Source: Bisporella sp. PMI_857
Taxonomy: Eukaryota; Ascomycota; Leotiomycetes; Helotiales; Helotiaceae
Assembly: GCA_021307315.1 (NCBI GenBank)
Contig: JAJSPD010000046.1
Coordinates: 248,001 to 312,000, forward strand
Direction: 5' to 3'
DNA length: 64,000 nt
This document shows positions 45,398-56,926 of this stretch, in pieces; the stretch's first letter is position 1, and the number at the start of each line of letters is the position of its first letter. The position numbers and the translations under genes are program-made. The notes under the pieces are model-generated. The model had not been told where the DNA came from. It did no database searches and saw nothing but the letters and a program-made list of their open reading frames with translations.

Positions 45398-45688
45398 CTA
45401 GATACAATATCTATCCTTAATCAAGAAAGTCTGCAATGTTCCGACATATTCTCGGCGACTCTCCGGACTGGTTCCGAAGGCTGCTCCGAGGTAATTGCTG
45501 TATGAATAATATGTCCGCATGACTCGTGAACCTGCTTCCACCATCACTGCCAGGTTCCAGGTCTGTAGAGGCGAACTATCAGTTCCCGGAAAATAATAAG
45601 TCTTTAACCGTGCTTTGTCCAGCCAGATATTGACTTCATTTTCTGTCACCGAATCCTGAGGCAATAGAACAAATTTAAATTCGGACAT
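45398..45688 (-). CDS. Possible 96-aa protein overlapping the alcohol dehydrogenase start
   Basis: A minus-strand frame beginning MSEFKFVLLPQDSVTENEVN and ending FLIKDRYCI. It is Tyr- and Ser-rich, has a regular composition and no stop, and lies between two divergent dehydrogenase genes. Its ATG complement overlaps the ATG of the alcohol dehydrogenase, so transcription would run head to head through the same bases. No domain is recognised. It may be a chance frame or the remains of an older gene. Confidence 0.3.
   Translation of the reverse strand: MSEFKFVLLPQDSVTENEVNIWLDKARLKTYYFPGTDSSPLQTWNLAVMVEAGSRVMRTYYSYSNYLGAAFGTSPESRREYVGTLQTFLIKDRYCI
45453..45465 (+). promoter_or_regulatory. Candidate CGG-N7-CCG site between divergent dehydrogenases
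   Basis: CGG followed by seven bases and CCG, the pattern bound by many Zn2Cys6 regulators such as the one encoded at 49105. Short motifs of this kind arise by chance, so this is weak. Confidence 0.25.
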
Positions 45689-46921
45689 GATGCTGTCGGC
45701 TACTGCACTAATTATTCCAGAGAAAGACGCTGCTTTCGAGCTTGTTAACGTTGAACTTGACACGTTGCAGCCTGGAGAAGTTCTAGTCAAGCTGAATGCT
45801 ACTGGGATATGCCACACCGATCTAGCAGTACGGCATGGCCATATTCCAATGCCATTTCCAGTAGTACTCGGTCACGAAGGCAAACGTTCTAAGTCGCTGT
45901 CCCGCACTACTCTATACTGACAAATTGCAGGCGCTGGTGTAGTACTTGATGTTGGCACCAACGTGCCAAATCTCCAAAAAGGAGATCATGTCGTCCTCTC
46001 ATACAATTACTGTGGCTCCTGTCGCAGTTGCGAGATGGGTCAAACTTGGCATTGCGCTAAAATATTCGCATGTAACTTTGGTGGTCAAAGGCTTGATGGA
46101 TCACGAACAATGCACTCGCAATCCGGACCAATATACGGTTGCTTTTTTGGGCAGTCGTCCTTCTGTAATCCAGCCATCGTCCAAGCTGCATCTTGTGTCA
46201 AGGTAAACCCAGATTTGCCACTCTCTGTGGTTTGCGCCTTAGGATGTGGATTCCAGACCGGCGCTGGCTCAGTATTCAATGTGGTAAAGCCAGCAAAAAG
46301 GAGAGTACGTTACCTAGCTATCTTTGGAGTAGGAGGTGTTGGGTTTGCAGCAATTATGGCTGCTCGGTATTTGGCTAACGAAAATCCTGGCATACTGGAC
46401 GTAATTATAGCTGTCGACTATAACGATGAACGTCTCAATATGGCAAAGGAGTTTGGCGCGACGCATGTCATCAATCCCCAAAAGGATAATCTTCGGGATC
46501 GGGTGGCACAGATCACTAAAAATGAGAATCTTGACGCCGCTGTGGATTGCACGGGCGCCATTCCAGTTGTGAATGATATGATCGGCTTGATAGGACCGGG
46601 GGGGATGGCTATCACAGTCGGTGGGCCGGCGCCTGGTTTAACAGCATCCGTCGACGTTTTCGACATGTTGATTGGTGCCAAAACATATCGCGGCTGCCAT
46701 CAAGGGAATGCCTATGCAAAGGAAGTAAGTCTGCGGCTGTACCTATGCATAATGGTATATCTAACAGGTCTAAGTTCATTCCCTTCTTAGCAGACCTGTA
46801 TGCTAGAGGAAAGTTGCCAATCGAAAAACTGCAGAAGACATACAAAGTATCAGATATCAACCTTGCGACGCAGGATATGTTGAAAGGTCTAGTAGTCAAA
46901 CCGATCTTACTATGGGACTGA
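45687..46921 (+). CDS. Zinc-dependent alcohol dehydrogenase (MDR family)
   Basis: Exons 45687-45879, 45931-46724 and 46775-46921 sum to 1134 nt, 377 aa. The first intron has a GC donor (GCAAAC...TGCAG, 51 bp), which alone keeps the frame GHEG-AGVVLDVG; the second is GTAAGT...TAAG. Catalytic zinc ligands lie in GICHTDLAVRHG and GHEG, and structural-zinc cysteines in YNYCGSCRSCEMGQTWHC. FGVGGVGFAAIM is the cofactor loop, followed by VIAVDYNDERL and GATHVINP. This group includes aryl/benzyl alcohol dehydrogenases that interconvert an alcohol and an aldehyde, fitting the divergent aldehyde dehydrogenase. The start codon is ATGATG; either ATG is possible. Intact. Confidence 0.92.
45880..45930 (+). 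other. GC-AG intron in the alcohol dehydrogenase
   Basis: Donor AAG|GCAAAC and acceptor TTGCAG. No nearby GT restores GHEGAG, the conserved zinc-ligand segment. Confidence 0.65.
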
Positions 46922-49104
46922 ATTTACGTCGGAAGGGGTCGGGATATATGCGTCGGCTACTAATACGATAAGATAGAATGTGCTGATAGGTAGAGTATAT
47001 TTCAGTAGTAGCATTAGGGATGGTGTATCAAATGATAAATTATGAGCACTTGCTGTTAACGATATATTTATTGCCGGTTTACAAAAGCACTGGCGACGCG
47101 TATTTTATTAGCCGCCCTTGCCTCTGCAATTGATATTGCTTGAATGGTTTTCTATAATTTGTGTTCTGTTTTGTATTTTCAGGTGATGTTCTACCACCAA
47201 TGGAGGAATAAAGCATTGGAAATAGGATGATATATCCCAACTAGATAACTTTATACAGGCCGGATAGAGTATGGATTCCAAACTGGGAATTATTACATTG
47301 ACGAAAGACTTGACATATGTGCGACATCCAAATGTATATATAATAGCATTTAAAATCAATTGCCGTGGTGGCGTGATCCCGAATATCCTAATAGACGATT
47401 CTTTGAGCCCAAATATGAGGTAGTTTTAACCTGCGAGGTAAAGAATTACTCATCTTCTGACGGCGATTTCCAAAACGAGAAATTAGAAATCTAGTTTGCA
47501 ATCCTGCGACCTCTTTCCACTAACTCTTCTCTTCAATCTCAGAATCCTCATTAACAGAGTACTGTTACGCGAATTTCTAATTAGCACCTTATATATTTGA
47601 ATAATGCATTGATTCAATTGTTCGTCGATGCCTCTCTAACTTGGCTTCTAGGCATCAAGCATGGAGGCTATTACGGTGTTGGCGGGAAATTTTTCAACTG
47701 TTAGATTCTCATTATATATAATTCAGAAGTGGCTCAAGAGCCCACGAAAGCAATGCATTCTACGAAATTACAATAAATCATTTGAAACCAATAGAACATA
47801 TTCCATCTCTTGTTCTCTGCTATAAAGGCGCATATTGTTTATCAAGAGACTGCAAGGTACTCGCCATGATATTCCTCGTGATTTCTTGCTGTGCCGTTGT
47901 CGCATAGTTGGTGACGCAAAAGTCTTCCTAGTAAGATAGATGGAGTTATGTTGTGGCCCCTGCCTTGCATAAACCCGCTTTCAATGGCACTCTTGTCTTG
48001 TTTTACTCACCAAGTCCAGTGCGAATACTTCAGCAGCCTTAGCCTACACTCGAGTCGTAGCTAAAGCAGGTTCGATATCTTTCTTTTTTATCATGTAAAA
48101 GGGCAGCCATCTATAATGAACGATATTTTCTGTATCCTCAAGACGGAAATTAAATCTATAACGTAATATATCAGCCCTTGGAACCAAGCGGTCTCTCTTT
48201 ATGTAAAATCCTGAAATGACTTCGTCGAAAGACAACTAGCGTAAACTAGTCCAGAGCGCAACATCAGCTTTCTGGGTGCATTCATGGCTCATTTGAAGAC
48301 TCGTCAAGTAAGTTTCGATTATGTATAATACTACCATACATCCGCAAAAGCATATACCGAACTATAGTAGAGCAAACCGCGGACAGTGGAACGCAAACAC
48401 TTTGGCCAATCTCTCCATGCATTAATTCAAACATACCAAGAAAGCATGGAATGAGAATATTTTCAGATTTGTCATCAATGAAGCTACTCTACGCTTAAAA
48501 AAAACCTTAGGGCATTCAAAACATGTTCGTAGAACCGGAGATCAAATTGTCGCGTAAGAACAGATGCTGATGTAAATGTTTTATCATAGAGTGGCCAAAA
48601 TTCATCACCGTAGTGACTCCGTATCGCTAAATAATCAAGGTCTATTATATTAAATACTGGGGGATCACTAAGTGCGGGATTGTACAGCTTATCGAGCTTT
48701 TCGAAGCATCCAGCCACTAAGATGCTGTCACGTTCCAACCTTCTCTCCGCTTTCACCTTAGCCCTGCGGTGTGCTCGATTCCGGGCTAGCCGAACCTCGA
48801 ATTTAGCTATTAGCTCTGTTCCATATTTTATTTAATATTTGGGTATCAAGGACGGACACAAGTCAGATTTGCTCGCGCAGATAAGCTGGTAGCCTCTTTT
48901 AAACAGAGAACTATTATTTGTCACACATGTATGTAAGACGGCGACTTCATCTTAGAAGTTTTATCTCGGAAATTTGTGAGCCAAAGCATTTTTACTGTAT
49001 ATAGAATGGCCTTTCACACTCAAGTTAAAACATAGAATCTTAAATTGTACATCAATAGACTTGACTTTGAAGGTGACATGTAACAAAATTCTTTTAGATG
49101 CAAG
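46922..49104. other. Intergenic with two weak minus-strand frames
   Basis: Frames at 48044-48235 and 48484-48756 have coding-like phrases (FRLEDTENIVHYRWLPFYMI; DPPVFNIIDLDYLAIRSHYG) and could be parts of one decayed gene, but match no domain that I can name. The rest is AT-rich. Confidence 0.45.
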
Positions 49105-51839
49105 TCAAGAAACATCCAGCCAGTCTATATTCCCAATCTGCTCCATAAACCAGGCTTCACTGAGCAAGTTTGTGTCAGGTTCATCAAACTGTAACAAATC
49201 ATTTCGTAAATTCAAATTTGATGTGTAATCCCCTGCCGACAGGTTATTTAAGTCAACAGCTTCATTGGCCTGATGGCGAATAGCTTCATTACTACCTAGT
49301 AGGACATCAGGGCATGGTTCAAGTAACAAGTGAGCGAGTTTGAATGAATATATTAGGTCTTACCACCTTCGCTCACAAGGGCAACATGATGTTGCAGAGT
49401 TTCGAGAACTTTGATAGCGTGAGCCGCAGACTGAATTTGTAGCCTGTGCTCTTCAATTATGGCGATGCAGCGGGACACTGATTCTTGAAGTGAAGCACTA
49501 TTGAACTCTTCGTTAGGAATAGGACATAGGCGCGCAGCAAGAAGAACTATTGCGCAGACGAACGAGTCTAAGATTCAAATTCAGTCATCAATCAATTTGC
49601 CAAAGGTCACAACTAGTCTGCTACTCAGGGACAAAATTAATGACTCACAGTGAACTGTACGCCAACCTGAACTCCGATAAACTGCATCTAGATTCTCGTG
49701 GAGATGGGATACAAGCGTATAAACCGTCGAGACGCACAATACACAAACATTTAGAGCAAGATGCTCCTCCAGCCTAAGATGTTTCATATCATCTGTGGCT
49801 CTCGAGAGATTGTTCCGGTTCTGAGCAGCGGAGAGGAGGACCGGTCTTAGTAACAAGATGCGAATGTACAAGAACCTGGTAATGGTTAACGATAACGAGT
49901 CCGAGGATTGAGGAGATATTTCCAAGGGGACATAAACAAGACTAAATAGACTGAGTACAGGAATAAAGAGATAACAAACCTCGAATAGAAAACTTTGGCT
50001 TGCAAGATAGCTGTATCGCTCCTTAAATCTCTTCCGCGGTCGGTGGACCACATTAATTTGAGGTTGTTCGGAAGTGTTTCAAATAAGTCATCTAAAGAAG
50101 AATTGAGCTTTAAAACATCTTCAAGGCGCTCACGGGACCACCAAAGATTTTCGACGCCTTGGCTAAATGGTTTGACACTATCGTGGTGGTAGATTTTAGA
50201 TAAAATGTGGTCCAATATATCAAACAACTTGATTGAAAAGACAAGGAACCCTATATGAGGTTCGGATTGGCTTGGTTGACTACCTTCACCGTCTTCCAAC
50301 AGATATTCATCATCTACCATTAGCGGTACAGGAACACTTAAATTACGGGATATCATATTTGGTCGACCGAAGATAATGGCAAGTAACCTAAAAATCCATA
50401 AATTCAATTTAAAATTCTTCAAGGGAGAATAGCAAAGTTAACCTTACCTGTCAAATATTACACAATTATGCCATACTCTGCGTCTCATTTCCCGTTCAAG
50501 CTGCTTCTTTGATGTCCTCGTATTTTCTGTATGAATACCAATATCTTGCGCGGTTCTGATAGCTAAGCCAATCATATGCCAACATCGACTTGCATATTTC
50601 GTTGACTGTAAGTAGAGACCAGTGAGAAGAAGCATCTGTACGGTAAGAAGTGATGCGAAATCGAGAGCATCAGCATTATACAGCTTCCTAGACTGCTGGT
50701 AGAACTGATCAGCTAGGTTTGTCCTTTTAGCAGGAGCAACTATGTCGCTAAATTGGCAGGCGATGGCGAAGACAATATTCAAGGTTGACAGAAATATAGG
50801 GTCCTCGGCTGTACCACATACGCTGCCTGAGGAATTTCCGTTGTCGGGGGACCACAAAAGTTCATAAGAAGTGATAAATGTTGGCTTGTGAAGTATCGGG
50901 AATATCGGGTGTGTATAGTCCCAAAAACACCTCATGAAGTTATCAGCCATACGCCGTGTTGGCAAAGCAAAGGCGTTTATATCTGGACCTTCGGAATGTT
51001 CTGCTCCCCGTGGGACCTGCTTTGATCGAAGCAATGGATCCACATTGCAGTCAAAGTTTAGTCTTGGCGCATTCCCTGTCGTATTGCTCATGCCGGTTGT
51101 ACGCATCACGGACTGAACAAGAGCCATCGTGGATGTATTTCCAGAAGAGCAATCGCCATCATTTCCTGGTGATGGCACAATTACTGTCGCATCAGTACCA
51201 ATAAAATCATTCGGAGATAAAGGGGATAAATGTCGCTGCCTCAGCTTCTGGGTTTCAATATGGTGATCTGGCGGAGAAGCTACAAAGTCGAAACGACCGT
51301 CTTCTGCAGTATAATTAGTATTGTAGTAGTTTGAGTTCTTTCTCGAAGCTAAGCCATAAAAAATGAGTTTAAATATGAGTTGATAGTCAACAGGCCTGGT
51401 GGATATATTGGGAAACTTACGAGTGGGGCCCGAGTCAATATAATCGCTCGAGCTTCGATCAGAGCCCCTCTGGCTACTCTTCTCAAGCTCTTTCAATCGA
51501 TTTTCTAGTGTAGAAACGTACCTATAATGGGCCGTGTTATGATTTCTATGTTGCATGCATCGGGACGGTTAAAATGTAGGAGCTGTACCTCTGGGTCTTC
51601 AACGAGCCCTCTTCATATACGCAATTTCCACTTAAGCCTTTTTTTGCGCAACTTGAGCAAGTGGGTCTATGTCCGTCGCAGCGCGTCTTGCGATCACGGC
51701 ACACATTACATGCTAGCTGCGTCTTTCGACGTTTGGTAGGTCGAGTGTCGCTACCAATGTCGTGAGCTATAATATTTGAGGTTGGCCTCGTCGAGATTGT
51801 CGCTACGCCTTGAATAGTATCGTTATTAGCCTCAGCCAT
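49105..51839 (-). CDS. Zn2Cys6 transcription factor with fungal-specific domain
   Basis: Seven exons (51839-51589, 51521-51421, 51348-50448, 50387-49980, 49875-49649, 49567-49364, 49295-49105) sum to 2283 nt, 760 aa; every phase agrees. The N-terminal binuclear cluster is [30 protein letters not shown] (here named by its six Cys), followed by a coiled-coil dimerisation stretch [14 protein letters not shown] large middle region carries the fungal-specific regulatory domain: [45 protein letters not shown] and [20 protein letters not shown]. The C-terminus ends [18 protein letters not shown], a typical short acidic-hydrophobic end. Nuclear; it probably binds CGG half-sites. It is divergent from the MFS pump at 53120 and within 4 kb of the dehydrogenase pair, so a local regulator of those genes is likely by context only. 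Confidence 0.94.
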
Positions 51840-53119
51840 GCCGTATTATATAGAGCTCAATCACCAAGATATGTTAATTTGACCTTTACTACTTTGAAGG
51901 CAGGTTGAGGTCATTTTGAATCCGGCCGGAAAAACAAAACTGCGAGTCCACATTAGCCTTAGCCAGCGCTTTGATGAAATGCAAGTCTAAACAAACTAAT
52001 ACTTGATTGGCTCGCTTATTATACTTTTGATATTAGGTCCACTTCACTGGGTACCATGTATATGCAATAATTCCAGAGAATAAACTGCCAATGGTGTGCC
52101 TTATAACCTGGCGTAGATCATACAGATCTATAAGGAGCATACCGCTAAAGTAGATCTATGTGCGAACCTGCTATTATCCTCATTGTTGAAGGATTCTCGG
52201 CCAACTATTGACTTGCGATAGACTAGATTCACAGGTTCGTAGTCTATCAATCTCAATTAGAAGGGACTACATATCACGATTTCAGTGAATGCCTTATTTC
52301 TCATGAGCACGATGAGTTCATTATCCATGATTTCGCTTTACGATACCAGGTTTTGCAAGACTTCCAGGCGCCAAACGAGATCACGGATGCAAATAAGCAG
52401 TCAAGGTAATGAATCGCTCAAACAGCAACACTTCGGAAAACATAGGATCTGAAAACGAGATATCCAGATTTGATTACAACATTCTATGGAAAGATAATGT
52501 CGTCTGTCCGCAAGTAAATCAGTTGACTTCAACCACGGGGATTAAAATAGTGGGTGGCGGCAATGTGCCGCATCTGGGCCGAGGGCACCCGATCTCCGCG
52601 AGCGTCGGGACCGGTTCCGATCTAAATCATGCCCATTTTCAGATAACTGGAAATGGCGCAGGTGCTATCTTACTAACTTGCACTACTATTGAAGAGATAG
52701 AAACTGCTCCTGATCCGAAATGTGGGCCGTTGTTGAAGTTAATATAAGGCGCAATAATGCTTAGGCCAAAAAGCAGTTGCTTTTTTAGACTTTAAGAGTT
52801 CTTTTAACCAAATTTACCGACTAGCCTCACAAAATGACTATCTTCTCAACACGTTAAAATCCTTTGCCCAAAGATAATGAGAGTATATGGTTACTTCTAA
52901 GCAAGTGTATGCTTGTCCTGTCTCAAGTCGATTCCTCTTCTTGCTTAAACTTTCTCGCCTTGACCATATCACTCCACGCCATTAGAACGCCTCCATACCA
53001 TAGGAACACACTCAGAGGCTCAGAACGCGTTACCGCATTCGGACGGTATCTGGAAACCGAACCAAAAATCAACGCAATTCAATGATTTGAGCGCCAGTGC
53101 CGCCAGAATCGCAATTAGA
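51840..53119. other. Divergent intergenic region of regulator and MFS pump
   Basis: 1.3 kb between the two starts. It contains a 112-codon + frame (52409-52747: GIKIVGGGNVPHL, VGTGSDLNHAHFQ) with a faint look of small beta-rich proteins of the DUF3237 kind; I do not claim it. Confidence 0.45.
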
Positions 53120-54892
53120 ATGCGGAAAATCGACCCAGCTGATGAGCCGTCCGGTTTATCAAAGATCCCACACTGGCGTCTGGTGTACGACCAAGGCATT
53201 GTTACACCAGAAGTGGTTAATCACACCTATACCGGGTCAGGCACTGAGGCAGATCCGTATCGTGTATGGTGGATTCCAAATGACCCTCGAGATCCAACCA
53301 ATTTTCCCAGCTCCAAGAAATGGTTCATTACCAGCCTCGTTGCATCCTCCACATTCGGCGTCGCACTCGTCTCTTCTGCATTTACAGGAGCCTCTTCAGG
53401 CATCATGAGCGAATACAAGGTAAGTCGCGAGGTCACCACGCTAGGCGTTTCACTCTTCGTGCTCGGTTTCGCCGTCGGCCCAGTTCTGTGGGCTCCACTG
53501 AGCGAAATGTTTGGCCGCCAAAAGTTGTTTCTCGCCACGTACTGTGCAATGGTCGCATTCAACGCCGGTGCAGCAGGTTCGCTCAACATTCAGACTATAC
53601 TTGTCTTCCGGTTTTTTGCCGGGGCATTTGGTTCTTCCCCGTTGACCAATGCTGGCGGTGTAGTTGCCGATATGTTCCAACCCTCTGAGCGAGGTCTTGC
53701 CATGGCTCTATTTGCCTCAGCGCCGTTCTTAGGACCTGTCCTTGGCCCTATTGCTGGCAGCTTTCTTGGTATGAATGCGGGATGGAGATGGGTACTTGGT
53801 CTTCTCGCCACTCTTTCAGGGACCTTATGGATGATGGGCTCTTTGTTGATCCCCGAAACGTATTCACCAGTCCTTTTACGTCGACGGGCAGAGCGCCTGT
53901 CAAAAATAACAGGGAATATTTACAAGAGCAAGCTCGACCTCGATCAAGGTCGGATTCAGCTCCGCAAGGCGTTTGGAACCGCCCTATCACGCCCATGGTT
54001 GCTCCTATTTACAGAACCAATTGTCTTTCTGCTTTCAATCTATATGGCTATCATCTATGGTACTTTATATATGCTATTTGCTGCATTTCCAATTGTGTAT
54101 CAACAAAAAAGAGGTTGGAATCAAGGGATCGGTAGCTTGGCCTTTCTGGGAGTCTTCGTCGGCATGATTTTAGCTCTCATCTACACCATTCCTGATAACA
54201 ACCGATACAATCGATCCATTCAGGAAAGGGGTAACAAAACTATTCCAGAGGCCCGTCTTCCTCCATGCATGATTGGTGGAATTGCGTTGCCTGTAGGGCT
54301 CTTCTGGTTCGCTTGGACAAACTCTACGTCAATTCATTGGATAGTGAGTATGCTTGCTGGTGTGCCGTTCGGATTCGGAATGGTGCTTGTATTCTTGAGC
54401 ATCATGAACTACCTTATCGACTCGTATACAATATACGCCGCCTCAGTCCTCGCTGCAAGCGCTGTCCTTCGATCCCTGTTCGGTGCCGTATTTCCCTTGT
54501 TTACGACGCAAATGTTCCAAAAGCTCGGAGACCACTGGGCATCATCCATTCCAGCCCTCCTTTCCCTTGCCTGTGTCCCATTTCCTTTTGCGTTGTACAA
54601 ATATGGCGAGAGTATCCGCAGGCGGTGCAAATATGCTGCCGAAGCAGATGCCTACCTACAAAAATTGGTCGAGAGAAGTAAGGAACAATCGGTGGAAAAG
54701 ATTGCGACTGAAGCCCGGAGCGAGGAGAATGGCCCCTCTCAAGGTGGCGATACCGCTGGGCAATTTTCTAGACTCTCACTCACCCAAATTCCGACTAGGC
54801 GCTTGCAAATTTCACGAAACTCAATTCACCGGATCCCCACAATTGAATATGATGGGAACCCTTTTGACATTGATCGAATCAATACATACTAA
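53120..54892 (+). CDS. MFS drug/metabolite exporter (DHA1 type)
   Basis: A single-exon 590-aa protein with 12 predicted membrane segments split 6+6. A cytosolic N-terminus has WWIPNDPRDPTNFPSSKKW, the entry to helix 1 in this family. Helix 2-3 loop motif A reads APLSEMFGRQKLF, and motif C is in helix 5 (SAPFLGPVLGPIAGSFLG). A central loop and helices 7-12 follow, and a hydrophilic tail. Proteins of this kind (FLR1/CAF5 and mycotoxin pumps) are proton antiporters in the plasma membrane that expel toxic or secreted small molecules. Start: the open frame begins earlier without an ATG, and ATG 53120 lies 50 residues before helix 1. Divergent from the Zn2Cys6 regulator, which may control it. Confidence 0.93.
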   Translation: MRKIDPADEPSGLSKIPHWRLVYDQGIVTPEVVNHTYTGSGTEADPYRVWWIPNDPRDPTNFPSSKKWFITSLVASSTFGVALVSSAFTGASSGIMSEYKVSREVTTLGVSLFVLGFAVGPVLWAPLSEMFGRQKLFLATYCAMVAFNAGAAGSLNIQTILVFRFFAGAFGSSPLTNAGGVVADMFQPSERGLAMALFASAPFLGPVLGPIAGSFLGMNAGWRWVLGLLATLSGTLWMMGSLLIPETYSPVLLRRRAERLSKITGNIYKSKLDLDQGRIQLRKAFGTALSRPWLLLFTEPIVFLLSIYMAIIYGTLYMLFAAFPIVYQQKRGWNQGIGSLAFLGVFVGMILALIYTIPDNNRYNRSIQERGNKTIPEARLPPCMIGGIALPVGLFWFAWTNSTSIHWIVSMLAGVPFGFGMVLVFLSIMNYLIDSYTIYAASVLAASAVLRSLFGAVFPLFTTQMFQKLGDHWASSIPALLSLACVPFPFALYKYGESIRRRCKYAAEADAYLQKLVERSKEQSVEKIATEARSEENGPSQGGDTAGQFSRLSLTQIPTRRLQISRNSIHRIPTIEYDGNPFDIDRINTY

Positions 54893-54900
54893 TAGCCGTC

Positions 54901-55248
54901 CTATGCATCGGAGATTTGAAATTCACAAAGCATGTATAATAGAAAGTGTAGTTTCTTTTTAATCTTACTATAGGCTATAGCGACCGAAAGCAATCTTTCA
55001 AACTTCATCGCCGACACCATGAAAGAGACAATGTATGATAATATAGATAGTAGGACATCCTCATTGTGATTGATGTTGTCTTCGTGACCAAGCATGGCAA
55101 GAAACGAGAAGGGTAGCTTTCCGAGTTTAATTGCAATATCGGTGTGATATATTCCAGTCGTCTTGAGTTTCACCAAAACTTCATCGTATCTTAGTGAATC
55201 AAGATCTGCCATCACAAATCCGAAGCCCACCCCCTTTCTGTAGGACAA
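54901..55248 (-). pseudogene. Zn alcohol dehydrogenase N-terminal relic
   Basis: The frame reads LDSLRYDEVLVKLKTTGIYHTD then IAIKLGKLPF and LGHED, the N-terminal part of the same family as the gene at 45687. The zinc ligand Cys of GICHTD is Tyr here, GHEG is GHED, and the frame stops soon after. No cofactor domain follows. It sits tail to tail against the MFS gene, 9 bp from its stop. Confidence 0.75.
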
Positions 55249-56260
55249 AGAACGCCATTGCGGTGACTATCTTATAGAGTGTCTCCAACAAAGTGTTTTA
55301 TGCAATAGTTTCCAGTCTATATAAACTACGAGGCGGCGGAAATAAATACTGCGGACGAAGGCATGGGAAGAGGCTTAGTAGCCAAGCTGATTTTGCTGTA
55401 GGATTGAACGTACCAAATTTATTCCACAGACTTGGAACTGATATGATTTGGCATGAAGATAGAACAATCTGAAATTACCGATTGTGGTTCTGGGTACCGA
55501 CCACATGGTTAATCGCTTTTAGTACCCAAGATCCGTTAATCAGGGGTCGTTTAGTAGGTGTACTCGGCAGTGCCGCCTTGTGTCGGACTTGCTGTAAGGC
55601 CCATATAATCGACAGAATAGGTTCTTGTATTTGACTAAGGAACTAGACCAAATCTCTAGCTACAGAACCACCAGGGACAAACGGAGCCAAAGAATGACTA
55701 GTACGAAATAGGATTGGCCGTCAAAAACGGGAAAAGGATATCTGACAAAGACATGATGATAAATGGAAGATAACCTAATATCCAATCCATTTATTTCACT
55801 AAATTGCTCTCCTAGAAAGACTAATTTTAATGTAGGCGAAAAATAAATGGTCTGGTGTCGAGATTCCACACCGCATCTCAATTTGCTTCAAAATTGAAAT
55901 AGAAAATTTGAATAAGGGTAAAGAACAATGATATCCTACGCCATCTTTTGGGCTGAGAGACTTTCGAGAGCTAGTCCTTGTAGTACACTAAGTTTCTGGG
56001 AAATACAAATATCCTTATAACCGGTCACACCATAGCATTCATAAATCAACTCTGAAACACATGTAATTTCTCAATTTCTTATTTTCTTATCCGCCGGATA
56101 AACTAGTACCTGGTTCAATTACTCCTAACTGGGTTACATCAGATCTAGCTACAAGATAAGTAACATGGCATATCGTCAAACGTATAAAATTTAAACGTAT
56201 TTTTTGACGCGCGGAAACAATGCCAAGGCATTGGCTTGGTTAATTCCGTTCTCCTCATTT
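55249..56260. other. Intergenic
   Basis: AT-rich, one short frame (55660-55881) not recognised. Confidence 0.45.
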
Positions 56261-56926
56261 TCATTTGAGTTCTTTCGTATGATCTCGGGACATAATCATA
56301 TCAAATGCAGTGCGCGTTGTTTCATAGGGATGATCAATCATTGGCGCTGGTAGCCGTGGCACGATAAAGCTTGTGTCCACAGCATGAGTTGGACGGATGA
56401 GCACAGCTGCCTTGCGCCTCTCAAGGTCAGCTGTAATGATCGAAAGCTTCACGACTAAGATAATAGTATCCATCGCCGTAGTGAGCGAAAATGGTCATGC
56501 CATCCGCGTTTAGCTTATCAAGCGCGTATGTAAGTTCTTCCAAGCCTGCTTTGATGTCGAGGGGGCCGAACATTGTAGCAAAGAAGCCATATTTCTGTAG
56601 TTGCTAGTCGGGAAACCGGCGCCATAAATGTTGGATTTTCGTGCAAATTTAGACGCTCCAGGTCCGGCTGCAATAGGAGCAGTGATCGAGAGTATGGTTG
56701 TGGTAATCTCGTGCCTTTTGCAAAGATTCTTGTCACTTTCAACAGACCACTCGGGGTTTTCCAGCTAGATGGCCCCCCCCCTTCCCCCAAACCAGAGCTA
56801 ATGCTGCGAATATATTAGCACATCAAACCTCAAAATGTTGCTAGTAAAAGAATGCAAGAAATTGCTGTTCTGATACACGGCAGGTAAATAATAATGATGC
56901 ACATCAATCCTTCGGAGAGAAGCCAT
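56261..56926 (-). pseudogene. Amidohydrolase-2 family (decarboxylase-like) relic
   Basis: The minus strand reads MASLRRIDVHHYYLPAVY at the 5' end, SWKTP, then in another frame EWSVESDKNLCKRHEITTTI and GPGASKFARKSN. In a third frame follow GPLDIKAGLEELTYALDKLN and ADGMTIF, then KAAVLIRPTHAVDT and DHPYETTRTAFDMIMS. This is the PF04909 family of zinc/manganese enzymes that includes ACMSD, gamma-resorcylate and 6-methylsalicylate decarboxylases. The metal-binding HxH is changed to HHY (CAT to TAT), HPTH is RPTH, a C9 tract (56,771-56,779) interrupts the frame and the C-terminal half is absent. The copy is dead. Confidence 0.75.

Noticed and set aside
53087..53119. Earlier start of the MFS frame
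   Set aside because: Begins with TTG, not ATG; ATG 53120 is in frame and well placed.
53227..54681. Many frames on both strands across the MFS gene (e.g. 53227-53589, 54265-54681)
   Set aside because: Shadows of the 590-aa MFS frame, which alone has membrane segments and family motifs.
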